28,689 nucleotides of DNA from the NCBI GenBank assembly GCA_963606965.1, contig CAVDAL010000030.1, positions 1 to 28,689 of the forward strand, written 5' to 3'. A program made the position numbers and the translations under genes. Below, one piece after another: positions 1 through 6,410 of the stretch; the stretch's first letter is position 1, and every line of letters starts with the position of its first letter. This stretch comes from CAVDAL01 sp963606965 (GTDB lineage: Bacteria > Actinomycetota > Coriobacteriia > Coriobacteriales > QAMH01). The notes below the pieces were generated by a model. It ran no database searches and was not told where the DNA came from. It was given only the letters and a program-made list of their open reading frames with translations.

Positions 1-92
1 CAAAAAGAGAATTTAGCGATGCCTGTATAAAAGAGGCAGCTTTGCGCGATGATATTACGCTTTTTACTTTTGATGATATGTGTAAAAAATAG
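1..92 (+). CDS. C-terminal fragment, probable DUF234-type AAA ATPase
   Basis: An open frame enters from the left edge and stops with TAG at 90-92, giving about 29 residues. The end reads FSDACIKEAALRDDITLFTF followed by DDMCKK. This resembles the end of bacterial/archaeal DUF234 ATPases, where an F-S-x-x-G/C-like nuclease-fold segment is followed by a hydrophobic strand and an acidic D-D/E-M/L ending. Only the tail is present, so the assignment is tentative. A small hairpin at 133-149 may end its transcript. Confidence 0.45.
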   Translation, partial: KREFSDACIKEAALRDDITLFTFDDMCKK

Positions 93-132
93 ATGTTTAG
101 GGTCTGGTTTTTAAATCTGCAAAAACTACTTT

Positions 133-154
133 ATTAGCTGGTAGCTAATGTTTT
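133..154 (+). terminator. Candidate intrinsic terminator
   Basis: ATTAGCT (133-139) and AGCTAAT (143-149) form a perfect 7-bp stem with a 3-base loop, followed by GTTTT. It lies between the upstream gene fragment and the -10 box of the next gene, as expected for a terminator. The U-run is short and the stem is AT-rich, so it may be weak. Confidence 0.4.
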
Positions 155-206
155 AAAACTGAAGAAGTCTTATCCTTTAGACCGTTATGTTTAATTTGGG
201 CGAGGC

Positions 207-212
207 TATAAT
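207..212 (+). promoter_or_regulatory. -10 box for the DUF4190 gene
   Basis: A perfect TATAAT lies at 207-212. No good -35 box is visible at the usual distance. Transcription starting near 219 would give a leader of about 30 bases containing AGAAAGG (233-239) before ATG 250. This position argues against the earlier in-frame ATG at 187. Confidence 0.45.
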
Positions 213-249
213 TACTAGCCTTTGTTCATCACAGAAAGGTTTATTTAGG

Positions 250-939
250 ATGGATGAAAAAGAAACTAATATAGTAAAACCAAAATCGGGCCTGGCGATT
301 GCTGGTCTTGTTTTGGGTATTGTTGCAATTTGTGTATCATTTATTCCAGCTGTTGGCATGGCAGCAATTTTTCTTGCAATTGTTGGCCTTATTTTGTCAG
401 CTATTGGAATTAAAGGCACAGGTGTGAATGCTGCAAAATGTGGCAGGGGCATGGCAATTGCTGGTCTTGTATTGTGTTTGGTTGCAGCTGTTATATCAAT
501 TACTCAACAGGCGGTTTGCTCGGCAGCAATAGATGCAGCAGATGAAGCTACAACAAGCACAACCGCAACAACAGATGATGGGAAAGCGGAAGAATCTGAT
601 AATAATGAAGATGAAGAAAATTCAACTGCAAAAGAGGCAAAACAGGACATCGCTCAAAAATTGAGTGACGGAGAATTTTCTGTTGTTAAAAAAGCAAAAG
701 GCAAGAAAGAAGCAATGGGCGCATTGTATATTTCTGGAACTTTAAAAAATGAAACTGATGAAGATAAAAGTTATGTTCAGGTTTCATTTAATGTACTTGA
801 CAAAGATGGAAATCTTATTGGCACAGCTTTTGCCAATGTAAATCATCTTAAAGCTGGAGGCACTTGGAAATATAAAGCAATGTGCGCGGATGCTGATGGA
901 TACAAGAAATTTGAGATGTCTGAAATCACTAGTTACTAG
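250..939 (+). CDS. DUF4190 membrane protein with C-terminal FxLYD-like domain
   Basis: This 229-residue protein has three hydrophobic segments (about residues 14-30, 36-55 and 69-88) rich in G, A, I and V. The repeated pattern G-x-A-I-A-G-L-V-L is typical of DUF4190. A Thr/Asp/Glu-rich linker (about 96-130) follows. The C-terminal domain (about 142-225) contains SGTLKNETDEDKSYVQVSF and a DKDGNLIGTA turn, as in FxLYD domains that often sit outside the membrane. ATG 250 is preferred over ATG 187 because AGAAAGG lies 10 bases upstream and a TATAAT lies between the two ATGs. The precise function is unknown. A role as the envelope-facing partner of the downstream HTH and kinase genes is inferred only from adjacency. 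Confidence 0.75.
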   Translation: MDEKETNIVKPKSGLAIAGLVLGIVAICVSFIPAVGMAAIFLAIVGLILSAIGIKGTGVNAAKCGRGMAIAGLVLCLVAAVISITQQAVCSAAIDAADEATTSTTATTDDGKAEESDNNEDEENSTAKEAKQDIAQKLSDGEFSVVKKAKGKKEAMGALYISGTLKNETDEDKSYVQVSFNVLDKDGNLIGTAFANVNHLKAGGTWKYKAMCADADGYKKFEMSEITSY

Positions 940-955
940 TTGATAGTTTTATAAT
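928..955 (+). promoter_or_regulatory. Candidate promoter and palindromic operator before the HTH gene
   Basis: A perfect TATAAT lies at 950-955, 26 bases before the GTG start of the HTH gene. Just upstream, ACTAGT-T-ACTAGT (928-940) forms a 13-base palindrome that overlaps the stop codon of the previous gene and covers the expected -35 area, where no consensus -35 is present. The downstream HTH protein could bind here, but that is inference. Confidence 0.35.
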
Positions 956-981
956 ATGGCATGTGATTTAGAAAGGCATAT

Positions 982-1434
982 GTGAAAGAAAAAGAACCAC
1001 TAACAGATGAATTACTTAAGCAGATTATGGATTCAAGCAATCCAGAATCCTTTCTTGATAAAAGTGCATTTTCAGATATGTCCTTGTCAGATTATCTGAA
1101 CAAGCTGCTTGAAGAAAAAGGGCTTAAGCGTTCAAAAGTTATAAAAGACGCACATGTTAATGAAACATTTGGCTATCAGATTTTTACAGGTCAGCGCAAT
1201 GCAAGCCGCAATAAAGTGCTTGCCATTGCGCTGGCAATGAAATTGGATGTCGATGAAGCTCAGCACTTGCTTTCTGTTGCAAATGTTGGATGCTTATATT
1301 GCAAAAACAGGCGTGATGCTTTGATTTTATTTTGCATATCGCATGGATATGACTTGTTTAAAACAGATGAAGAATTATTCCATTTTGGTGAAGAAACAAT
1401 AAGTCCAAGTGGAAGCGCATCTGAAGAAATTTAA
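982..1434 (+). CDS. XRE-like helix-turn-helix protein paired with a kinase
   Basis: This 150-residue protein has a helix-turn-helix core at about residues 36-103: DYLNKLLEEKGLKRSKVIKD, then GYQIFTGQRNASRNKVLAIA and a helix ending in the LLSVA segment. The next part carries a C-L-Y-C motif (C104, C107) and a helical R-D-A-L-I-L-F segment. I recognise the pattern as a family of about 140 residues that is repeatedly encoded beside Ser/Thr kinases in Gram-positive bacteria. The GTG start at 982 has GAAAGG (971-976) at good spacing. The gene sits 42 bases after the DUF4190 gene and 105 before the kinase gene. It may be a phosphorylation target or a DNA-binding output of the kinase, which the sequence alone cannot show. 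Confidence 0.75.
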   Translation: MKEKEPLTDELLKQIMDSSNPESFLDKSAFSDMSLSDYLNKLLEEKGLKRSKVIKDAHVNETFGYQIFTGQRNASRNKVLAIALAMKLDVDEAQHLLSVANVGCLYCKNRRDALILFCISHGYDLFKTDEELFHFGEETISPSGSASEEI

Positions 1435-1463
1435 TTGTAGCAGCCATTTAATTACAGCATACA

Positions 1464-1532
1464 CTTTCAAAATTAATAGCAACTCATGTGTCACTTGCAT
1501 GTGGTAATATCGTGCCTGTAAAATTTTGAAAG
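1464..1532 (+). promoter_or_regulatory. Inverted repeat masking the kinase ribosome-binding site
   Basis: CTTTCAAAATT (1464-1474) and AATTTTGAAAG (1522-1532) are perfect 11-base reverse complements separated by 47 bases. The right arm contains most of the Shine-Dalgarno sequence GAAAGG (1528-1533) for the GTG at 1540. In mRNA this stem would hide the ribosome-binding site. The loop also holds a repeated CATGTG (two copies seven bases apart). Confidence 0.5.
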
Positions 1533-1539
1533 GCAAGGC

Positions 1540-2925
1540 GTGGCAAAAGACAATCAAGATAAAATTGACCTGCAAAATATGCTCCATATTATTGATGACT
1601 TTAAATCTGTAAAAGTTTTGAAGACGTCTGCTTTTGAATCAACAGAGCTTGTCTGCGGTAAAGATGGCACGCAATATATTCGCAAAACACTTTATGGCGC
1701 TGCAAGCAAAGCTGCGCTTTTTGAAGGTATAAAAGCAATCGATTCGACACATCTGCAAAAAGTTTATGATACTGCGCTTGCTGGCAATGACTTGCTTTTA
1801 ATTTGTGAATATGTGCAGGGCGAAACTTTGCGCAAGCAAGTTGAAAGCAAAGGCGCTCTTAGCGAAGATGAACTTGTAGCTTTATCGCATGACCTTTGTG
1901 ATGCTTTAAGCAATCTTCATAATGCGGGCAGCACATGCATAGTGCACAGAGATGTCAATCCAAACAATATTATTATGAGGAACGGCGGCGCTTGCTTAAT
2001 TGATTTTGGCATTGCGCGCATTCCTACAGATGGGGCAAGTCGCGACACAAACCTTTGGGGGACAGCTGGATATGCAGCGCCTGAGCAGTTTGGATTCAAA
2101 CAGACAGATGCCCGTACAGATATTTATGCGCTTGGGCAGGTTATGCGTTTTGCAATGTCTGGCAAAGATCCAGATGAACAAACAGATGCAATTTCTGCTG
2201 GAATGAAAGAAATTATTGCGCGATGCTGTGCTATTGACCCTGCCAATAGATTTTGGACTATCGATGAGTTTAGGGTTGCATGCGATGAGGCGCTAGGGCT
2301 TTTTGATGATGCGCCTCAAGATGACTTTGCAGGTTTTGCTGTGATAGGTGATAAGCTTCCTTGTGAAGGAAAGTTTGATAAAAGCGACGCGCAAGCTGGC
2401 ATGCCAGATAAGTCAAAGCCCGAAGTTGTAAATGCAAAAGCTCCAGAAAAAACGCAGGTAGATATTGCCGAAGCAACAGCGAACAACAAAGCTCAACCTG
2501 TAAAAATAAATGATTTAAGCAAAGCAAAAAAGACACCGCAGGCAAGGGAAATAGCAGATTTAGAAGTAAATGTAGTTGAAGATAACAATTTGAAAAAGAA
2601 GACACATTCGCGTGCAAGAAAAGCGCTCTGGATTATATTTAAATCACTTATTGGGGCATGGTGCATTTGCGATATTTTAGGGTCTTTTATATTAATGGCA
2701 GAAGACCCAACACCAACTGGTATTTTGTACGCTTTATGTATGATTATATCAATGGGTTTTGCTCCATGGATTTTTATGTGCGCTGGGTTTGGAATAACAA
2801 AGCGAATTAAATTATTCCAAACGCATCGCTATTTAAAATTAACATTATGCATGTTAATAATAATCTTTGTTTTTATGTTTGTGCTCAGTAATATCAGTGA
2901 CCCATATATTGCATCTTTACAGTGA
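1540..2925 (+). CDS. Membrane-anchored Ser/Thr protein kinase
   Basis: This 461-residue protein begins with a kinase domain (about 20-255). Visible motifs are K49 in YIRKTL (ATP-binding lysine), E62 (possible helix-C glutamate), IVHRDVNPNNII with catalytic D138 and N143, LIDFGIAR with metal-binding D155, AAPEQFG, and TDIYALG. The usual lysine of HRDxKPxN is N140, and the expected glycine-rich loop is poorly conserved. A polar, Lys/Ala-rich linker (about 256-360) follows, then three hydrophobic segments (about 363-387, 393-418 and 431-450), so the kinase domain is tethered at the N-terminal side of a membrane anchor. The GTG start has GAAAGGCAAGG just upstream. It is probably a Hanks-type kinase working with the HTH neighbour. 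Substrates are unknown. Confidence 0.88.
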   Translation: MAKDNQDKIDLQNMLHIIDDFKSVKVLKTSAFESTELVCGKDGTQYIRKTLYGAASKAALFEGIKAIDSTHLQKVYDTALAGNDLLLICEYVQGETLRKQVESKGALSEDELVALSHDLCDALSNLHNAGSTCIVHRDVNPNNIIMRNGGACLIDFGIARIPTDGASRDTNLWGTAGYAAPEQFGFKQTDARTDIYALGQVMRFAMSGKDPDEQTDAISAGMKEIIARCCAIDPANRFWTIDEFRVACDEALGLFDDAPQDDFAGFAVIGDKLPCEGKFDKSDAQAGMPDKSKPEVVNAKAPEKTQVDIAEATANNKAQPVKINDLSKAKKTPQAREIADLEVNVVEDNNLKKKTHSRARKALWIIFKSLIGAWCICDILGSFILMAEDPTPTGILYALCMIISMGFAPWIFMCAGFGITKRIKLFQTHRYLKLTLCMLIIIFVFMFVLSNISDPYIASLQ

Positions 2926-3072
2926 AAAGCAGCAGTCAATTTCACTATGTGGAAAACGCGCTGTGCTGCATAAAATGCGTGAAAATGGCAAATAGTCTTT
3001 CTAATACATATTGCAATTTGTGCCAATATTAAAGCCGTTTGCCCCGCCGCCGGGCGTATCTGAAAATAATTC

Positions 3073-3100
3073 TTGAATTTGAACTTAATTCGTATACAAT
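3073..3100 (+). promoter_or_regulatory. Probable promoter of the ribosomal protein operon
   Basis: A -35 box TTGAAT (3073-3078) and a -10 box TACAAT (3095-3100) are 16 bases apart, matching the consensus at four and five of six positions. Transcription would begin near 3107, leaving a long untranslated leader before rplC. Confidence 0.6.
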
Positions 3101-3130
3101 AGACAGGCTGCGCTCTTATGGGCGTAGTCT

Positions 3131-3158
3131 GTCGTGCTGCAATTTTGCAGACCGCGAC
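3131..3158 (+). promoter_or_regulatory. Bulged hairpin in the rplC leader
   Basis: GTCGTG (3131-3136) plus CTGC (3137-3140) pair with GCAG (3147-3150) and CGCGAC (3153-3158). The loop is AATTTT and an AC bulge lies at 3151-3152. This gives a 10-bp stem with one G-U pair. In other bacteria, leaders of S10-type operons bind ribosomal proteins such as L4 for autoregulation. Such a role here is inferred from position. Confidence 0.4.
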
Positions 3159-3272
3159 TGGTCAGTATCCTGGAGCTTTGAGTATGAGCAAAGGGATAAG
3201 TTTGTAAGCTGCGATCCACTGAGTTTAAGGGCTCTCGCACCCGCTCAAGATCGCCTGAGAGTTAGGTTGAAT

Positions 3273-3893
3273 ATGATCAATACTATTCTCGGCCGTAAGC
3301 TGGGAATGACCCAGGTCTGGGGTGAAGACGACAATATCGTCCCAGTAACAGTCATCCAAGCTGGCCCCTGCGTGATTTCGCAGGTTAAGACAGCTGAAAC
3401 CGACGGCTATGAAGCTGTTCAGATTGGTTTCGGCGACATCAAGGAAAAGAAAGTCAACAAACCAATGAAGGGCCACTTCGACAAAGCTGGCGTTGCACCC
3501 ATGCGCTATCTTCGTGAAGTCCGCGTTGAAGATGCTTCACAGCACAGCGTAGGTGAAACCCTTACAGTTGAGGCTTTCGAAGACGTTGCAAAAGTTAACG
3601 TCTCTGGCGTAAGCAAAGGTAAAGGCTTTGCTGGCGTTATCAAGCGTCATGGTTTTGGCGGCGGCCCAGGCGGCCACGGTGCTCACTTCCATCGCGCTCC
3701 AGGTTCTATTGGTATGTGTGCTTACCCAGCTCGTGTTTGGAAGGGCATGCGCATGCCAGGTCACATGGGCTGCGACCGCGTAACTGTTAAGAACTTGGCT
3801 CTTGTTCGCATTGATGCTGAACAAAATATCATGTTGGTAAAAGGTGCTGTTCCTGGTGGAAAAGGCGCCCTCGTTTCGATTACTAAGGCTTAG
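3273..3893 (+). CDS. rplC: Large ribosomal subunit protein L3
   Basis: L3 is an early-assembling 23S rRNA-binding protein whose central loop reaches toward the peptidyl transferase centre. The 206-residue product opens with MINTILGRKLGMTQVW, the family signature start. It contains the Gly-rich extension GFGGGPGGHGAHFHRAPGSI and GMRMPGHMG, also typical. The ATG at 3273 follows a weak TTAGGT ribosome-binding site. It is the first gene of the operon here, which is unusual because rpsJ (S10) normally precedes it. rplD follows after 13 bases. Confidence 0.97.
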   Translation: MINTILGRKLGMTQVWGEDDNIVPVTVIQAGPCVISQVKTAETDGYEAVQIGFGDIKEKKVNKPMKGHFDKAGVAPMRYLREVRVEDASQHSVGETLTVEAFEDVAKVNVSGVSKGKGFAGVIKRHGFGGGPGGHGAHFHRAPGSIGMCAYPARVWKGMRMPGHMGCDRVTVKNLALVRIDAEQNIMLVKGAVPGGKGALVSITKA

Positions 3894-3906
3894 GGAGGAA
3901 TAGATC

Positions 3907-4530
3907 ATGGCAGAACTTAAGATCCAAGACTCCGCAGGCAAAGAAGCGGGAAAGATGAAGGTCAACGACGACATTTTTGCAATCGAGCCTAACGTTTATG
4001 TTATGCACGAGGTTGTTCGCAGCCAGCAAGCAGCATGGCGTCAAGGCACTCACAGCACAAAGACTCGCGGCATGGTTCGCGGCGGTGGCGCAAAGCCATT
4101 CCGTCAGAAGGGTACAGGCCGTGCACGTCAGGGTACAATTCGCGCTCCTCATTACAAGGGCGGCGGAGTTGTCTTTGGTCCACATCCACGTTCATACGCA
4201 TTCCGCGTGAACAACAAAGTTGTCAAACTTGCTATGCGTTCTGCGCTTTCTGGCAAGCTTGCAGACGGTGAGCTCATCGTTGTTGATTCTTTCGACTTCG
4301 AAAAGCCATCAACAAAACAAGCCAAAGCTGCTTTGGAAGCTCTTGGCGCGCAAGGTCGTATAACTATGGTTATTGGCGACGAAGACTTCAACACATTCTT
4401 GTCTTTCAGAAATCTTGACAATGTAACAATCATTTTTGCGACTGAGTCAAATACATATGACTTGCTCGACAACAAAACATTGCTCATGACTAAGGAAGCA
4501 GTAGAGTATGTCGAGGAGGTGCTCAAATAA
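3907..4530 (+). CDS. rplD: Large ribosomal subunit protein L4
   Basis: L4 binds domain I of 23S rRNA and lines the peptide exit tunnel; in enterobacteria it also represses its own operon. The 207-residue protein shows the tunnel-loop signature TKTRGMVRGGGAKPFRQKGT followed by GRARQGTIRAPHYKGGG and VFGPHPRSY. A strong AGGGAGGAATAG lies before ATG 3907. Its stop codon overlaps the rplW start by one base (TAATG), pointing to translational coupling. Confidence 0.97.
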   Translation: MAELKIQDSAGKEAGKMKVNDDIFAIEPNVYVMHEVVRSQQAAWRQGTHSTKTRGMVRGGGAKPFRQKGTGRARQGTIRAPHYKGGGVVFGPHPRSYAFRVNNKVVKLAMRSALSGKLADGELIVVDSFDFEKPSTKQAKAALEALGAQGRITMVIGDEDFNTFLSFRNLDNVTIIFATESNTYDLLDNKTLLMTKEAVEYVEEVLK

Positions 4531-4817
4531 TGGAGGCACGCGAAATTATCATTCGTCCTGTTATTTCGGAGCGCGCATTCGACATGCAGGAATTCAACCG
4601 CTACACCTTTGAAGTTAATAAAAAGGCAAGCAAAATTGAAATTGCAAAAGCTGTTGAAGAAATTTTTGACGTTACAGTTTTGAAGGTTAACACTTCAAAT
4701 GTTAAGTCAAAGCCAAAGCGTGTTCGTTACCAAGCAGGTCAAACACGCACTTGGAAAAAGGCGATTGTTACTTTAGTTGAAGGCGACACAATCGAACTTT
4801 TTGCTAACCAAGATTAA
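4530..4817 (+). CDS. rplW: Large ribosomal subunit protein L23
   Basis: L23 lies at the tunnel exit and is the docking site for trigger factor and SRP. The 95-residue product has the family start REIIIRPVISERAF, then FEVNKKASKIEIAKAVEEIF and a C-terminal GQTRTWKKAIVTL. The length is typical. It starts within the rplD stop codon, with GAGGAGG inside rplD serving as ribosome-binding site. A 127-base structured spacer separates it from rplB. Confidence 0.96.
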   Translation: MEAREIIIRPVISERAFDMQEFNRYTFEVNKKASKIEIAKAVEEIFDVTVLKVNTSNVKSKPKRVRYQAGQTRTWKKAIVTLVEGDTIELFANQD

Positions 4818-4830
4818 TTTTGTTTTCGTT

Positions 4831-4913
4831 CCCTGCGGTGCAGCAGGGGTTAAAGACGTAAAAGTCTGGAGTCAGAATTGCTAGAAGTGCACCTCTTCTA
4901 ATCCCAGGCAATT
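4831..4913 (+). promoter_or_regulatory. Structured spacer upstream of rplB
   Basis: The rplW-rplB spacer can form two elements. The first is CCCTGC (4831-4836) with GCAGGG (4843-4848), a perfect 6-bp stem. The second is nested: AATTGC (4876-4881) pairs with GCAATT (4908-4913) and encloses AGAAG (4883-4887) with CTTCT (4895-4899). No U-run follows, so neither looks like a terminator. They may be RNA processing sites or ribosomal protein-binding sites. Confidence 0.4.
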
Positions 4914-4944
4914 AACTGGCAATCAGGCGAAGGGAGATTTAAGA

Positions 4945-5775
4945 ATGGGAGTTAAGCAATACAAGCCGACTTCCCCTGGACGACGTTTTCAGAGTGTTTC
5001 TGATTTTGCAGAAATCACAACGTCAAAACCAGAGAAGTCTTTGTTGGAGCCACTGCACAAGCATGCTGGCCGCAACAACAATGGCCGCATTACAACGCGC
5101 CACCAGGGCGGCGGACATAAGCGCCAATATCGCAAGATTGATTTCAAGCGCCGTAAGGATGGCGTACCTGCAAAGGTTGCGACTATTGAATATGATCCAA
5201 ACCGTTCTGCACGCATTGCTCTTTTGCATTACAAAGATGGTGCAAAGGCATACATCCTTCATCCAAAGGGCTTGAAGGTTGGCGACGTTGTAGAAAGTGG
5301 TCCAGAGGCAGATATTAAGCCAGGCAACTGCTTGCCTTTGGCTAATATTCCAGTTGGTACTTTGGTTCATGCAGTTGAATTCCAACCAGGCAAAGGTGCT
5401 GCAATGGCACGTTCTGCTGGCACAAGCATTCAGCTGATGGGCAAAGAAAATGGATATGCAATTTTGCGTATGCCATCTTCTGAAATGCGCCGCGTTCTTC
5501 TTGATTGCCGCGCGACTGTTGGTGAAGTAGGCAATGCTGAACATGCAAACATTCGCATTGGCAAGGCTGGCCGCAAGCGCTGGATGGGTGTTCGCCCTAC
5601 AGTTCGTGGTACAGTTATGAACCCAGTAGACCATCCACATGGTGGTGGCGAAGGCAAGAACAAATCTGCTGGTCGTCATCCTGTTACACCTTGGGGTGTT
5701 CCTACTAAGGGTCATCGCACACGCAATAAGAAGAAGGGCTCAAACCGCCTCATTATCCGTCGTCGTAAGAAGTAG
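4945..5775 (+). CDS. rplB: Large ribosomal subunit protein L2
   Basis: L2 binds 23S rRNA, stabilises subunit association and is needed for peptidyl transferase activity. The 276-residue protein matches the family length. Signatures include RNNNGRITTRHQGGGHKR near residues 43-60, an OB/SH3-like core, and NPVDHPHGGGEG with the conserved histidine H230. The C-terminus is rich in Lys and Arg. AAGGGAG precedes ATG 4945. rpsS follows after 17 bases. Confidence 0.97.
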   Translation: MGVKQYKPTSPGRRFQSVSDFAEITTSKPEKSLLEPLHKHAGRNNNGRITTRHQGGGHKRQYRKIDFKRRKDGVPAKVATIEYDPNRSARIALLHYKDGAKAYILHPKGLKVGDVVESGPEADIKPGNCLPLANIPVGTLVHAVEFQPGKGAAMARSAGTSIQLMGKENGYAILRMPSSEMRRVLLDCRATVGEVGNAEHANIRIGKAGRKRWMGVRPTVRGTVMNPVDHPHGGGEGKNKSAGRHPVTPWGVPTKGHRTRNKKKGSNRLIIRRRKK

Positions 5776-5792
5776 CTTGAAGGAGAGTAATC

Positions 5793-6053
5793 GTGAGTAG
5801 AAGTCTCAAAAAGGGACCATTTGTTGAACCGCGCCTCCTCGAGCGCATCACAAAGATGAACGAGGCAGGTCAAAAAGATGTCATCCAAACTTGGAGTCGT
5901 TCATCAACGATCTTCCCAGAAATGGTTGGCCACACAATCGCAGTTCACGACGGACGCCGTCATGTTCCTGTATATGTAACCGAGTCTATGGTCGGACACA
6001 AGTTGGGCGAATTTGCTCCAACTCGTACATTCCGCAGCCATAAGAAGAAATAA
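5793..6053 (+). CDS. rpsS: Small ribosomal subunit protein S19
   Basis: S19 sits in the head of the 30S subunit next to S13 and contacts the A-site tRNA region. The 86-residue product starts SRSLKKGPFV and contains TWSRSSTIFPEMVGHTIAVH, then HVPVYVTESMVGHKLGEF and a C-terminal RTFRSHKKK, all family hallmarks. It uses a GTG start with GGAGAG upstream. Confidence 0.97.
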   Translation: MSRSLKKGPFVEPRLLERITKMNEAGQKDVIQTWSRSSTIFPEMVGHTIAVHDGRRHVPVYVTESMVGHKLGEFAPTRTFRSHKKK

Positions 6054-6066
6054 GGAGGGATAGAGC

Positions 6067-6408
6067 ATGGAAGCAAAAGCAACTGCAAAATACGTGCGCG
6101 TCTCTCCACGTAAGGCTCGCATTGTAGTAAATCAAATCCGCGGCAAAGAAGTCGTAGATGCATTGGACATTTTGCGTTTTAACGAACGCGCAGTGTCCGA
6201 GGTCGTTGAAAAAGTTGTGAATTCTGCAGCAGCAAATGCAGAACACAAATTTGGTCTTCGTCCTGAAAATTTGGTTATCACAACAGCATATGTTGATGAA
6301 GGCCCAACATTGAAGCGCTTCCGCCCAAGGGCAAAGGGTTCTGCAAGCAGAATCAACAAGCGCACATGCCACATCACAATTGTTGTTTCAACACGAGAGG
6401 AGGCATAA
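6067..6408 (+). CDS. rplV: Large ribosomal subunit protein L22
   Basis: L22 binds all domains of 23S rRNA, and its beta hairpin lines the exit tunnel. The 113-residue protein shows AKYVRVSPRKARIVVNQIRG near the start. The C-terminal hairpin LKRFRPRAKGSASRINKRTC precedes the HITIVV strand, and both fit the family. AAGGAGGGATAG is the ribosome-binding site. rpsC starts two bases after the stop. Confidence 0.97.
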   Translation: MEAKATAKYVRVSPRKARIVVNQIRGKEVVDALDILRFNERAVSEVVEKVVNSAAANAEHKFGLRPENLVITTAYVDEGPTLKRFRPRAKGSASRINKRTCHITIVVSTREEA

Positions 6409-6410
6409 AG

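Larger units (their letters stand above)
2926..3272 (+). other. Non-coding region and leader before the ribosomal operon
   Basis: This 347-base stretch carries no convincing gene. It starts with a weak stem (GTGAAA near 2924 with TTTCAC near 2940) without a U-run, so no clear terminator for the kinase gene is seen. It then holds the promoter at 3073-3100 and a leader of roughly 165 bases with a bulged hairpin at 3131-3158. An open frame continuing upstream of rplC is not credible, because it crosses the promoter and lacks similarity to the L3 N-terminus. Confidence 0.6.

Noticed and set aside
187..249. Earlier ATG for the DUF4190 protein
   Set aside because: A TATAAT box lies after it, no ribosome-binding site precedes it, and ATG 250 has AGAAAGG at good distance.
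2924..2945. Stem GTGAAA/TTTCAC after the kinase gene as a terminator
   Set aside because: The stem is short and AT-rich and no U-run follows.
3039..3272. Upstream extension of the L3 reading frame by 78 residues
   Set aside because: It crosses the predicted promoter and leader hairpin, and L3 proteins start at the MINTILGRKLG position.
5023..5715. Long reverse-strand open frame opposite rplB (230 codons)
   Set aside because: It lies fully antisense to a certain ribosomal gene, has no recognisable protein pattern and no ribosome-binding site. Codon bias of rplB keeps the frame open.
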